Of a DNA stretch of 64,000 bases, positions 38,931 to 50,201 are shown in pieces. How positions within the stretch are numbered: the stretch's first letter is position 1; every line of letters begins with the position of its first letter. A program made the translations under genes and the position numbers. Source of the stretch: Bryopsis sp. KO-2023. Taxonomy: Eukaryota > Chlorophyta > Ulvophyceae > Bryopsidales > Bryopsidaceae. The notes beneath the pieces were generated by a model that saw only the letters and a program-made list of their open reading frames with translations, was not told the origin of the DNA and did not search any database. The stretch spans positions 1,984,001 through 2,048,000 of the forward strand of contig BSYQ01000008.1 of the NCBI GenBank assembly GCA_030272585.1, in the 5' to 3' direction.

Positions 38931-41271
38931 TCACATAACCGCCGTTTCAGAACGGCTCTTTTCAATTGCAACTTGAAGTGCATCGATCAGTTCGCCTTTC
39001 TTCAACCTGGAGTAGCCCTTCATTCCGACATCCTTGCACTTTCTCTTCAGCTCCACCACCTGAAATTTAAAAAATTCTAATTCATTTAACATGTTCAAAT
39101 CTTTTATTTACAAAAATTAAAAACAAATGGTTACAAAAACAAGATAAATAATAATAATTATATATATATATATTCAAGAGAAAAATCAACTGAATCAATG
39201 AATGGATCAACAACTCCTAACCAATTGACAATCATGGAAGAAGAAACGAAAGCATTACATCGGAGCTCAAACACCTCCACCAATTAACAATTAAAAAAAA
39301 ACTGGAAACACATCTAGATTTATTAAAAAAAAATACATGAATCCCAAACCCCCTTGCAACTGTCTGTGAACCAATTCAAAAAAAAAAAAGCTCAGAAACT
39401 TCAGCACAGATTCTATGTTGGAAAAGAAAATTGCCAATCACACAGGTGGGGGTGTCGAAAATATACAAAACATGGCTCCAAAAATGTGTGTATCTGTAAC
39501 TCTAACTCACTGTCATGTCAGCAAGCTCCTCACTCAAATCGTTCGAAAAGTGTGAGGGTGGCTCTTCTGCAAGTATGAAAGATTTTTAACCATGTCAGAA
39601 AAAAGGGGGAAGAAATCATACAAAAACAAAACGCCAAACTGCCTTTTCAAAAATTCATGCAGTCTTGTTTCGTTTTTCCTGGACCCCCCCCCCAAAAAAA
39701 AAGAAGAACCGGACCTTTGTTTTTTTATTCATTTCCCCCTTGAACTACCAGATGATAAAAGGCCAAAAAGTCAAAACAGCTTCATTTGAGTGTCATGTAT
39801 GTATGTTGGTAACCCCCCCTCATATGATGCTCCCCGTCACCCCCGACTCACAACTTAGACTTGTGAATTTGTGTAATGTGGGAGTCCCTATGTGGTAATG
39901 TATCGAAATGGGAGGAAGAAATGCCAAAATCTTTCGTTAATAGAGATATAAGAAACTGAGATCCCCCTCCCCCCCCCCCCCCCCCAAAAAAAAAAGAACT
40001 TCTCCAGTGCTCCAATGTAAGACTACATGCACCATTCGATCCATTAAAGAAGAAAGAATCCTGACCTGTGTTTCGGCTGTGAGCTGCTGCAACGGAATCT
40101 GGATCAGTGGGATCATCTTGTTCAGTCTCTTCTGAAGCTACAGTCAACTCGACCGGAAAACTCCCACTGACTTTGTTTTTAGTCTGATGTGAGGTCGCCT
40201 CCACCTTTGGGGCGCTCTCCTCAGCTTGTTCTGGCTGTTTTGTCCCTACTTTCAGCTCGGGGGAGCTCTTCTCAGTTTTCTTAGGCTCCTCCGGGGCTAC
40301 TTCCGACTTTGGTGCACTCTTTTCAGTTTTCTTGGGCTCTTGCGGGGCTACTTCCGACTTCGGTGCACTCTTTTCAGTTTTCTTGGGCTCCTGCGGGGCT
40401 ACTTCTGACTTCGGTGCACTCTTTTCGGACTTTTTGGTCCGCTGTTGACCTCCTTTTCGCTTAGGTGCACTCTTTTCAGCTTTTTTGGTCTCTTGTGGGG
40501 CTGCTTCCGATTTCGGTGTGCTCTTGTCACCCTTTTTTTTTTGTTTTGGGGCCACCTCTGGCTCCTGGGCGGCCTCCTCAGATTCTGATCGAGCTTTGCT
40601 CCCAACCTCACCCCCCGCTACTGCATCTTCTGCATCTCCAAATACGAAAAGGATGGCTCCATCCGAAGTTTCTGTAGAAACGCATTGACATGCTTAATTT
40701 CTTGCAGGAAAAAAACAAAAACAAAAAACACCTGTTTGTTTGTTTTTTTATTCCTGGACAGGAATGGATGAAGTGATTTCTACACATTACAGAAGGAAAT
40801 CAATTGATTCCATAAAGCGAAATAATAATTTGACAATTCACCCCCCCCCCCCCTTTACAAAAAACCACAACTCACCCTGAATTCTAATCCACTACAAAAA
40901 AAGATTCAAGAGTGAAAAATAAAAATAAGAAAATCTGTAAGAATCATCCTATTAAGGGAAAAAAAGAGCATTTCTGAATTCAAAGGTGTAGAAAAGTTAG
41001 GGGTAGACACCACAACACCCTGTGGGAACCCCCCCAGCAAACACCAAGATTCACCTTCTTGTCTAAGCAAGTCCAATTTTTTCTCGTCCGAATCGTCCGC
41101 CTGGCAATGCAGCCTGGAAGGCGCCTTCCCATCCCGGAGACTTCTTCTGGGACGAAGGAACGCTGGCTGAACCTGGGCTCGACTTCGTCGCTGATTCGCG
41201 GAACAGTACGTTTCGCGGCATGGCCGGGAATACGCTTGGCTGCCGACGGAAGAACAAACGCGGTCCGTCAT
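38931..41271 (-). CDS. RHON1-like protein with Rho-N domain, four exons
   Basis: Exons 41055-41271, 40066-40671, 39511-39566 and 38931-39059 on the minus strand. All three introns are GT–AG with matching phases (1, 1, 0), giving 335 residues. Exon 1 encodes an Arg/Ser-rich, acid-poor start that resembles an organelle transit peptide. Exon 2 has Lys-rich 17-residue repeats (KSEVAPQEPKKTEKSAP, about three copies plus degenerate ones). The end is MTVVELKRKCKDVGMKGY followed by SRLKKGELIDAL, a Rho-N/SAP-like domain as in plant chloroplast RHON1, which binds RNA in transcript processing or termination. A chloroplast RNA-binding role is inferred. It shares an 807-bp divergent intergenic region with the KH gene. 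Confidence 0.7.
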
Positions 41272-42078
41272 GTCGAAAGGGCCCTACCAAAAACTTTTTG
41301 TTCTTCGGGAAAAACAGAACGAAAACCACGCAATAAAGCCTGGATGGGCAAAGAGGTGGGCGCGAGACAGACATAAGAGCGTGTTCCACATCCAAAAAAA
41401 AACCCACAAGATTTCGGAGATTTGATTTGACAAAAAATGAAAGCTTTTTTTTTCTCACGATCAAATAAAACTCGATTTCAAAAAAAAAAAACACAAAGGA
41501 AAAAAGAGCAGGCATCGTGTTTCGGGTGTGCAATCAACATGCGAGAATTTGGAAAGGAAAGAATTTGGAGAAGGCTCTGTCGACGGTTGGGGGGTTTCTG
41601 GAGGAAAGGTTTGAAAAAAATCACTCAACTTCCAGCCAGCATTTGACGACGATGTCTGGTACGGATGACGCACGGTTTACGTGGTGGCGGGCGCCATTAG
41701 CGCGCGAAATGGTGTACGAGTTCGAAGCGGCATTTCTGTTTTTCCTTGTCGTTTCAGAGGGCTGCCAAGTGTGTCCAGAAGCTTTGAGACGCAATTCCGT
41801 CGCATCACTCAGACGTGAAAGGACAGGCTTGACTTCCCAGCCTAGACAAACGCAGCAAAAACTAATCCGCCATTGGGAGATCGATTTGAGGTGTCGCGTC
41901 GGCTTTCTGTGTTGTTTTTTTTTCTGCCAATCGCGCCAGGCGAGGAGAAAGGTGTCCGACGGAAACCGAAACAGAACAGAAAGAAAGGAAACTCGAGCGC
42001 TGTCCGCAGGCGAAACGGAAACGGAGCGAAAGGAGTTCGTGTTTTGCATCGGAACGGAGTGAAAAGACGGGCCGCAAG
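41272..42078. promoter_or_regulatory. Divergent promoter region of RHON1-like and KH genes
   Basis: 807 bp between two divergent starts. The minus-strand gene starts at 41271 and the plus-strand KH gene at 42079. The half near the KH gene is GC-richer and without long homopolymers. An open frame at 41517-42062 lacks any domain and is taken as 5' UTR shadow. No TATA box recognised. Confidence 0.5.
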
Positions 42079-43449
42079 ATGCCGCAGGAGTCTTATTTGG
42101 AAAAGAAACTACGTCAGCTGGGGTTGTCTCAGGAGGGCACCCCCACGCCGGGAACAGCAGCGAAAAAGGTCCAGTTCAAGCTGTATTTCCCTAGAGCCCC
42201 CTACGGAGTGGTCGAATACTCGGCGGCGAGGCAAGGGGATGGGTTGAATTTCGTCGGGCAATTGCTCGGCCATGGGGGTTCGACGTTGAAAAGAATCCAG
42301 CAGGAATCCGGGACCCGGGTCGAAGTGCACGACGGAAGGGGGAACCTGAACGGGCTGCATCCCTCGTATACGGACCCCAGCCTGCACGCGATAGTGTACG
42401 CCGATAGCCGGGAGAAATTGGTGAAAGCCGCGAGGTTAATCGCGGACGTGCTGCAACCGCTGAACACGACGTACGAAAAGTTTACCGTCTCGCCCGGGGG
42501 CTCGGCGCTGTTGAAGCCCAGAGCGCCGCTCGGCACGAAAGGCAGCGGAAAATTGGAGAGCGTGGGTAGCGGGGATGCATGGAAGATGGCGAAAGGGATG
42601 ACGGGGAGTCACTCCGGGAGCGGGTCGACCTCCGATAGCAAGTCGAACGGGAGCCACACGCCGACCAGCGACTGTCCGTCGAACGAGCTGTCGAACGTCA
42701 CGTCGAGCGCGAAAACCTCTCCGAACCAGATTCAAAAACCCTGGAAGTCCGTCGCACCGTCGACGTTGGAGAGCGACTACGCGATCGTCCGAAACTCGTC
42801 CCCGCAGCTGGCGACGCCCGTGGAATACCAGAGCGCCCAGGAAATCGGCCAGGGGATTGGGCCTCTGGAGACGCGCACGAGTGGTTCGGTTGGCATTGAC
42901 TTTCAAACGCAAGATGTTGTCGTCCCGCAACTGACGCAGGAGATTCCCATCGAAGGGATGCAGGGGATTCGAGAGTGGGATACGTGGGGAAAGAACCACC
43001 AGGAACCTTACAATCAGTTCACCGCGGCCACGCAGAGCTTCTTCTCGGAATACGCCAACCGCTCGAAACAGTTGCGCGAGATGTCGGGCTCCGTCCGAAG
43101 CTGCGACCCGTTTTTCCCTTCCGAGTCGACGCTTTCGCCGGGCGGGAATGTCTACGGAACCGAGACGAGCGTGTTCGCTTCGGCGAGATTCCCATCGATA
43201 GGGTCGTCAAGCGGCGGTGGACTTGGGATGTACGGTTCATACGGAGGGCTCGGGGCGTACGAGTCGGCGCCGCTGCCTGACGTCTATTCGGAACTGGTGG
43301 GGAGAAACTCGGGGCAAGCTGTGGGATTGGAACCCTTGGAATCGTCACGGCTGTTGAGTCATTACAATGTAAGCCTGGACAGAGAACAAAACGAAAAGGT
43401 CGATCAGTTCATGGACCTCAGACACGTGCCCTTCCCCAGGAGCAATTGA
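42079..43449 (+). CDS. KH-domain RNA-binding protein (STAR/SF1-like KH)
   Basis: A single open exon of 456 residues. The ATG has A at -3. A KH domain lies at about residues 30-138: VQFKLYFPRAPYGVVEY, NFVGQLLGHGGSTLKRI with the GxxG loop GHGG, and LHAIVYADSREKLVKAARLI. Start (NFVGxxLG) and loop resemble the long KH of the SF1/BBP and quaking group, which binds single-stranded RNA. The remaining 300 residues are Ser/Gly/Thr-rich and low in complexity with no second domain seen. A role in mRNA splicing, stability or translation is inferred. An exon beyond 43449 cannot be excluded, because strand composition suggests transcription to about 46.9 kb. Confidence 0.85.
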   Translation: MPQESYLEKKLRQLGLSQEGTPTPGTAAKKVQFKLYFPRAPYGVVEYSAARQGDGLNFVGQLLGHGGSTLKRIQQESGTRVEVHDGRGNLNGLHPSYTDPSLHAIVYADSREKLVKAARLIADVLQPLNTTYEKFTVSPGGSALLKPRAPLGTKGSGKLESVGSGDAWKMAKGMTGSHSGSGSTSDSKSNGSHTPTSDCPSNELSNVTSSAKTSPNQIQKPWKSVAPSTLESDYAIVRNSSPQLATPVEYQSAQEIGQGIGPLETRTSGSVGIDFQTQDVVVPQLTQEIPIEGMQGIREWDTWGKNHQEPYNQFTAATQSFFSEYANRSKQLREMSGSVRSCDPFFPSESTLSPGGNVYGTETSVFASARFPSIGSSSGGGLGMYGSYGGLGAYESAPLPDVYSELVGRNSGQAVGLEPLESSRLLSHYNVSLDREQNEKVDQFMDLRHVPFPRSN

Positions 43450-46400
43450 AACAGGATGCAGATAAAAGAGTTGTTCCGGGTGTCGGCCCTTAGGTTATGC
43501 TTGCGTTTGCAGGAAAAGAGATGGGATGGGGGGGGAGAAACCTGGCGTTTTAATGGAACTTGGGGTTTTGAAAAAAAAGAAAAAAGAGTGAGAAAAGAGA
43601 GAGAGAGGGTGGTGGTGTGTTTTTGAGCAAAACAAAGGAAGAGAAAGAAAGAAAAAAACATAAGCAAGAATTGGAACGACGAAGAAACAACAAGAAAAAA
43701 AATATGTGTGTTATCTCGTGTGTTTGGGTTTTTCTTTTTTTTAGAGGAAGGAGGGGGAGTGGGGGTTCGGAGCTGAAAGGTTTTGAAAAAAACCGAAAGA
43801 AAAGAAAAAAAAAACTAAAACAAGACAGAAATTTGCCAAGATTGCAAGTCCATGCAATTTTTGACACTTCTTGGAAAGACGCCCGTAGATTTGATTAGTC
43901 AGCACAAGGGAGGGGGGGAGGGAATTGAACAGAAAAAAATGACGAAAAAAAAGACTCTGGCTAATCCTTCTCCTTCCCCCCTTTTTTTTTTAACTTTCAC
44001 TTGCCCAAAAGGGAAAAAAAAAGGGAACCTGGATAGGGGAAAAAAAAAGTCTGGGAAAAAGAGTGAGAGAGGAGAGAGAGATATACAAGAAATCAACCTC
44101 AGGCTTTTTTTTTTTCAGAGAATAGTGAATTTGGGGTTCAGAAATGAGTCTGAAATTTGCGCATGGAAAGAGAAACATACACACGCTTTTACACGCATTT
44201 TGCACACCCACCCATATCTACAGATATTGAAAAAAGAAAAAAAAAATCGACATCGAGATTCTCTTTACAAAAAAAAAAAGAATATAGATTATGTGTTTCG
44301 TTTTGCTTTTGAAGAGTATGGATAGAAGGGGAAAGGAAAAAAAAAAAAAAAAGGATGAGAGGTGCAGTGGAAGATATATTTATGGCTATGGTTTCTGTTG
44401 TGTTTTTTGCGGGAGGTTTTTGCGTCGCTTTTTTTTTTTTGGAAATTACATATTTTCCGAATATATGGTTGTTTTTGGTACGGTGGTTTGCAGGTTGTGG
44501 GAAGAGAGAAAGGAAAAAGGGAGGGGGGAAAAACACACACACGAAAAACCGTGATTTATGACTGATATTGACCGGAGTTTTTTTTTCTGTTTGTTTTTTT
44601 TTGGATTCCCGAAAAAAAGAAAATGAATTGTTCATTTTCAAGGGAAAAAAAAAAGAGGAGTCTCCCTCCCTGTCTTGTGTACATTGATTTTCTTTTTAAA
44701 ACCTTAAAAAAAAAAAGAAGACTGGAATTTTATGTAAAAAAAGAAGTTATGGAGTTTTATTTTTGGGATACAAAAAAATAGCCCTGGAAACTCAGCACAA
44801 GTGGGGTTTGGAATTTTTCCCCTCGTATAATTCTTGGAAGAAAATGGGAGAAAAAAAAATGAGAAAAAGAGTGAGAGGGGGAAAATATCAAACATGTGCA
44901 GATAATGGAAAGAGTATAAAAAAAAACACACACTTTAAACAAGGAAAAACAAGATTTTCAGATTTATTGATGTGCTATGTTTGTTTTTGCCGTTTTGTTT
45001 TTTTTTTAGGTTTTTTTTTTCTTCAGTGGATGAAGGTTGAACAAAAAAGAAAGGATTAAAGATAAGAAATCAAAGTGTGTTAGAAGAAGAAATTATAAAG
45101 AAAGAAAACAACAACTTGAATTCGCTGTAGAGAAATGGGGAGGCCGCTTTTTGAAACTGCTGGGGTAAATAATAATTGGCGGATGAAAAAAAAAAAGAAA
45201 AAGAAAAAGCAAGAGAAGAAAGAAAAAAAGAAAAAAGGAAAGAAAACAAATGGGGGAGGGAAAATTGTTTTTTTTTATGTTCGTCTTGGAATCCCCACCC
45301 CAAACTGCTTTACCCCCTTTTGTTTGTTTTGTTTTTTTTTGGTAGGATTTCTTGCTCAGGGGAAAAAAGGTGCTATGAAAAGAAGAAAAAAGAGTAACAA
45401 AAGAGGGAAATGAGTGAGAAAAGAGTGAGAGACCTGCTGAAATTAGCCGGAAAAAAAAAGAAAGAAAAGGGAGGGATAAAAAAAAAAGGAGAAGAGTTGA
45501 GAGTGAAAAAAAAAAAGTAGAGCAAGAGGAGAAAAAAAGAAAAAAGAATTGCAAGAAGAAAATAAAACACAGATTCTTTTTGTATATGAATATCTGGAAG
45601 GATGGTAGTCTCGTTGCGCATGCGTGGTGTTTCGCTCCCCTTTTGTTCGTTTTTGGGTGGGGTCGGTCTTTCTTTCTTCCTTGTAAAAATTTTATTTTGT
45701 TTTTGCTTTATTATTTTTCGTCCCTGGCCGAATTTTGGAAATATTACGAAGGGTTCCGAAAGAATTTTAAAAAAAGAAAGAGAAATTGGGGGGGGGGGAA
45801 GAGGGGGACGGGAAAGAAAAGGGGGAAATGAGCAAAGAGAAGTGGGTTTGTTGGGTTTTGTTTTTGGTTACTGGTAAATTTGGTACAGTGGGGGGAGCAA
45901 AGTTATATGAAATGAAGGGGAGGGGGGTTCAGGATTAAAGAAGGTGAAAAAAAAAAATCTTGGTGCTCTCTTTCCCTTTTAGTCAGATTTTTTTTCCCTT
46001 CAATCCGAAAGGAGGAATCGGTTTTGGTTATGTGGCGTTATTTTTGTGTTTTTTTTTTTTTTTCCTTTTTGGTTTTGGAAAAGAGAATGCTACAGTTTGT
46101 CCTTTGGTTTTATTTTCGATTATATCTATATATATATATATCAAAAAATACATATATATGTGTGAGGTTATACATCTGGTTTATTTTTCAGTTCGGCGTA
46201 TCCAGGGTTTTTTTAAAGAGCAAAAAAAGAAAAAAAAAGAGATATAATCAGTGAATGGGTTATGTGCAGAAAAAAAGGGGAGTGTGACACCGTGCCATAC
46301 AATAATCTTGTAAAATTGTCTGTCATTTTTTTTCCTCGAATCGTACCCTAGAAAAAAGATTATATATATATAAAAAAAAAGATGAAGGCAAAACCATCCT

Positions 46401-47713
46401 CCAAAAGTTAACAAAAGAGAGAAGCAGCAAAAAAGAAGAATCAGAAATATTTCCAGGTTTTTTTTGGCGTTTTTTCTTGCTGAGCAAAATTTGGGTTCAA
46501 ATGTAAAAAGGGGACTTTTTTGAAATCCTTGTGGTGTTTTTCTTTTTGCTGGTTTTTTTCTGTTTTTTTTTTTGGGTGGGGGGTTGAAGGAAAGGGAAAG
46601 CCACGATGTGAAAAATGCATTCAAAAGCTAATTATAGAAGTTTTGGACAATTTGGAATCTCCGATGTTGTACATCAATACTATTTCCAGTATATATACGA
46701 AAACAAAAAACAAAAAGAGAAAAAAAAAGAAGTTACACAATGATGTATGTGCATACACACACACACTTTTGAATTGGTCCAAAAAAAAATAGTTGCTCTG
46801 ATATATTATTGAACATTTCTGCTGGGGAAAGCAGGATTTGAGAGAGGAAATATGGTTGCATAAAAGTACTTGTCAATATTTTGCTCATTATTGACAAGAA
46901 AAAAGAAATGGTGATGTTTGTTTTGAAGGGGGGAACTAAGAGCAAGAAAAAAAAGCAAAAAAGCAAAAAAAAAGCGTATTGTGTACACAAACTTGGAACA
47001 TGGCTGGTTATTTATTGAAGTGGACTTTTTTTTCCCTTAAATTAGAATTGAACATGTGGTGTATGGTAGAGAGAGATAGAGCAACGTTTTGGGTTTTTTC
47101 TTTGGACGGTTTTTTTGTAAGGACTGATTTTGACTTGGAAGCAGACAAGCAATTTTTTAGATGGTCAGCAGGGAGCCTCTGCCCATTTTTCGTTTTCCCC
47201 ACTGCCAGAAAGTTTTCCTCCCTGGCAAGTGTCATTAAGAAAATGGAACAGCTGTGTGAAAGCAGTCCTCTACAAAAGTTTCAAAGGAATATCCTCCACA
47301 AAGTGCCGCTCGCTTGCTTGGGAGCCGCCCTTCTGGGGTAGCCCAATAACCGTCGATTCAAACTGGAGACACAGTTGCACCAAGCAAAACGAAATATTAA
47401 GATGTCAGCCACCATTCAGCATCTTCCCTCACGATGTTGCTACTACACCCCCCCCCCCCCCAAAAAAAACACCCTCTCTCTAAAAAAAATGTTCATCGAA
47501 CCATTATCTCTAATAACAAATCCCAATCCCCTCCCCAAACCCCTCTTTAAAAAGCTCATCCAACCTCAATCAAAACATACAAATCAAATCGATGAGCCAA
47601 TAATGCAAAAATGGACACAAGAAGACACTTTCTTTTTCTCGAACAGAGTTTTTCTTTGCACTTGTTCCAGAGATATATATTCTTTTTCTTCCGAAAACAA
47701 ATGGAACAGTTGT
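43450..47713. other. Low-complexity purine/T-rich region, no gene
   Basis: About 4.2 kb of A-, T- and G-runs with very few C on the plus strand up to about 46.99 kb. After about 47.4 kb the plus strand becomes C-rich instead. Contains AT microsatellites (46130-46160, 46365-46371) and C(n)A(n) at 47448-47469. The many frames here are homopolymer artefacts. Probably transcribed 3' flanks of the convergent genes on either side. Confidence 0.6.
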
Positions 47714-49710
47714 TCAACCCCCCCTCCGATCGATGCAGCCCTTTTCAACCACCTCCCAAACCACACTCCCGGATTCCTCGCACACACTCCGTTTCGACAC
47801 AGGCGGCACAATCACCACCAAATCATCCCCTACCTCGCCCATCCCTTCGACAAATTCATAATTTTCTCTGAAAAACACTCCCTTTGATTCCCCCTCGATA
47901 AGACTGAACCTCAGCTGGGGTCGCTGCAAGAACATCACCACCGTCACCTCCCACAAACGATTGAAAACCGCGTCGAGAAGCCCGGTCAAGTCTGTCGCCC
48001 CAGAATTGAAGGTGGAGATGAACGCTTCGAGTTTGCACCTGGATTCGGATACGGAGGCCGCGTCGTTGTTCGCGTCCAATTGGGTCAAAAACAGATCCCT
48101 CCAGTGCATGCGGCAATAGACGTCAAAGCCGTCGCGAGTGGAACGGCTGAGGTGTTCCGGCGTTTCGAGATTTCCCAGCGCCGCCAGAGCATTCTTCAGG
48201 AGATCTTTATGTCGATTCACCATGACGTCCTCCATCATCGCCAGCGTGCCGCAAACGAAATTGGAGAAGAGGTCCTGCCGCGAGGCGAGATCATTGGGGT
48301 CGTCCGAATCGACGTCTTTGAAGCGAAAATAAAGGGCCTTCACCTATATAAATCCGAAGAACTGAACCAATGCTGGATTTCAACAAAAGCAGATAGACTC
48401 ATGCTCGACGTGGTTTTCTGGCATTCGTTACTTGGTTATCTATGGATCGTTGTTGGAAAGGATACCTAAACAGGGAGCGATTCTTCACCTGCTGAACTAG
48501 AACAAGGTAGCTCCAAATCGCATCGACGTAGTGTGGCAGCTGGCGACTCTTGACGCTGGACGTCGTGAGCTGACGTCTGTAGATGGCGACCTCTTCCCGC
48601 AGCGCGTCCCTTTCCTCCAGAAGAAGCCTCTCCCCGGCGACGGCGGATCGCGCAAGACTCAAAACGTTGGCGAACCTCTCCCTACGGTGCGCCAGGATAA
48701 CTTCCGACACCAACGCCACACAATGCGGGGACTGTCTGTCGTTATAAGGCATCGTATCCAACTCTTCCATCCCCCAATCGCTGCTGACCGTTTCCCAATT
48801 TTTTCCTTCGATCAGTTTCGTGCCGTAGAAGACGTCCATCTCTTCCAAATCTTGGTAACCCTCCTTGCTGAGCTCGGATCGAAACAAAAGCTGGATCCAC
48901 CTGTAGTCGTGGTCTGGCGAAGTGTAGATAATCACCAGATCGTTGTTGAGCGATTTATGCGCGCATCGCCACGCGCAACGCAAGGCGCGGGTTGAATCGG
49001 GGTTCTTGCAAAACGACCAAGCTTCGGTGACCGAAGGCAGTCCCTCCAAACTAGCGATCAACTCCTGTCACATTGTACAATGTTTTTTTCCCTCAACAAT
49101 GGTAAAATCGATTCAACAGAAAGTGCATGTCAGCCCACCTTTCCCCCAAACCCCTCGACATGCTGTCGAAAAATAGCACGGAAATCCAAACATTGAAACC
49201 CAAGTCTCCAGTTTCAGGTCCTCAACCTGCCTTTTCATTCCGTTTCTTTCGTTAAACGTTTTCTGCTGGGTCGGGGTTTAACGTTTTCTGCTGGGTCGGG
49301 GGGATGCAATCAGGGGAACCTACTTCGGAGCGGCTTCGTTGCACCGTATGAACCAAAATGCTCGTGAGAAAATCCAGCTCTTTTGCTGATTCCATCAGGG
49401 CGGCCAGCCATGGAGATCGCCTCCTCCCTCCCCGGCCCGACTTCCGCAGCGACGTGTCCCACATGGTCTTTTGTCGGACATATCTGACCAAAACTCTGTC
49501 CACTTCGGTCGGCGCGACCGCGGGTTGCGCGTGCCAAGGATGGATGGATCGTTCTTCTAAAACGCACCGTGGCCACAAATCCTCCCGAAGAAAGTAACCT
49601 TTTTCGTTTTCTCGATTCCACACGAATCGCTCCCCATTCGCTTGAGTGACGACTGTGTACGATTCGGAGCGTCGCAGTCGCTTGGCGCTCGACGAAATCT
49701 CGGATGGCAT
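47714..49710 (-). CDS. Unknown protein, three exons
   Basis: Exons 49324-49710 (ATG at 49710, donor GAA|GTAGGT), 48489-49064 (acceptor GACAG, donor CAG|GTGAAG) and 47714-48343 (acceptor TATATAG). All junctions are phase 0, giving 530 residues. The frame is open upstream of the chosen ATG, so a further 5' exon is possible. Soluble and mixed-charge, with a probable coiled coil in exon 2 (AVAGERLLLEERDALREEVA). Stretches such as NNDLVIIYTSPDHDYRWIQL look like a folded domain that I cannot name. Intron 1 (49065-49323) contains a 25-bp direct repeat at 49253-49302. Confidence 0.65.
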
Positions 49711-50201
49711 GCTCAGCCAGCCAAACGCCAAGCGAACAAGGGTGAAGACAAGAGCGCTGGCCGAACCTAACGGAGGGACCCCCCCAAGTGAAAACCGTTG
49801 ACTCGCCGCATCGTGGATGTAATATCAACCTGCAAATTGTTGGAAATGCTCCTCAATGAAGCGAAACGTGGGCTTTTTCCGCAACCCCGCGTCCATTTGT
49901 GTGGCAAGGTGACTGCGTCCCGCTCCCTGCCAACCAATGTACCGTAGAAGATAAGACTTCCAGTGCAAACAATACATTTGACAGGGACGTTCGGGAGCCT
50001 GTCTTGCCTAATTGGCAATATTCGTCTCGATACGGGTACGTTCCGACCATCCGATGTCCTGTATGGCGGCAGTACCGACTTCGATTTTGTACATATAGCC
50101 ACCGCGACGGATTGTTCAAACATCCAGCCCTCTGCTCACTTCTGTTTTCTCGTTCTTTTGGCAGTAACACATTGACTTACTCGAACAGACTGAGCCCAAC
50201 C
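49711..50201. other. Divergent intergenic region
   Basis: Lies between the minus-strand gene starting at 49710 and the secreted-protein gene starting at 50202. The last 90 bp hold CAGCCCTCTGCTCACTTCTG…TTTGGCAG, which is repeated with changes before the second copy (from about 61917), so it is probably conserved 5' UTR or promoter. Confidence 0.5.

Noticed and set aside
41517-42062. 181-codon ORF before the KH gene
   Set aside because: No domain, overlaps frames of equal quality on the other strand, and lies where the KH 5' UTR or promoter should be.
43550-46990. Many ORFs rich in Phe, Lys or Arg
   Set aside because: They come from A- and T-runs, show no domains, and occur on both strands.
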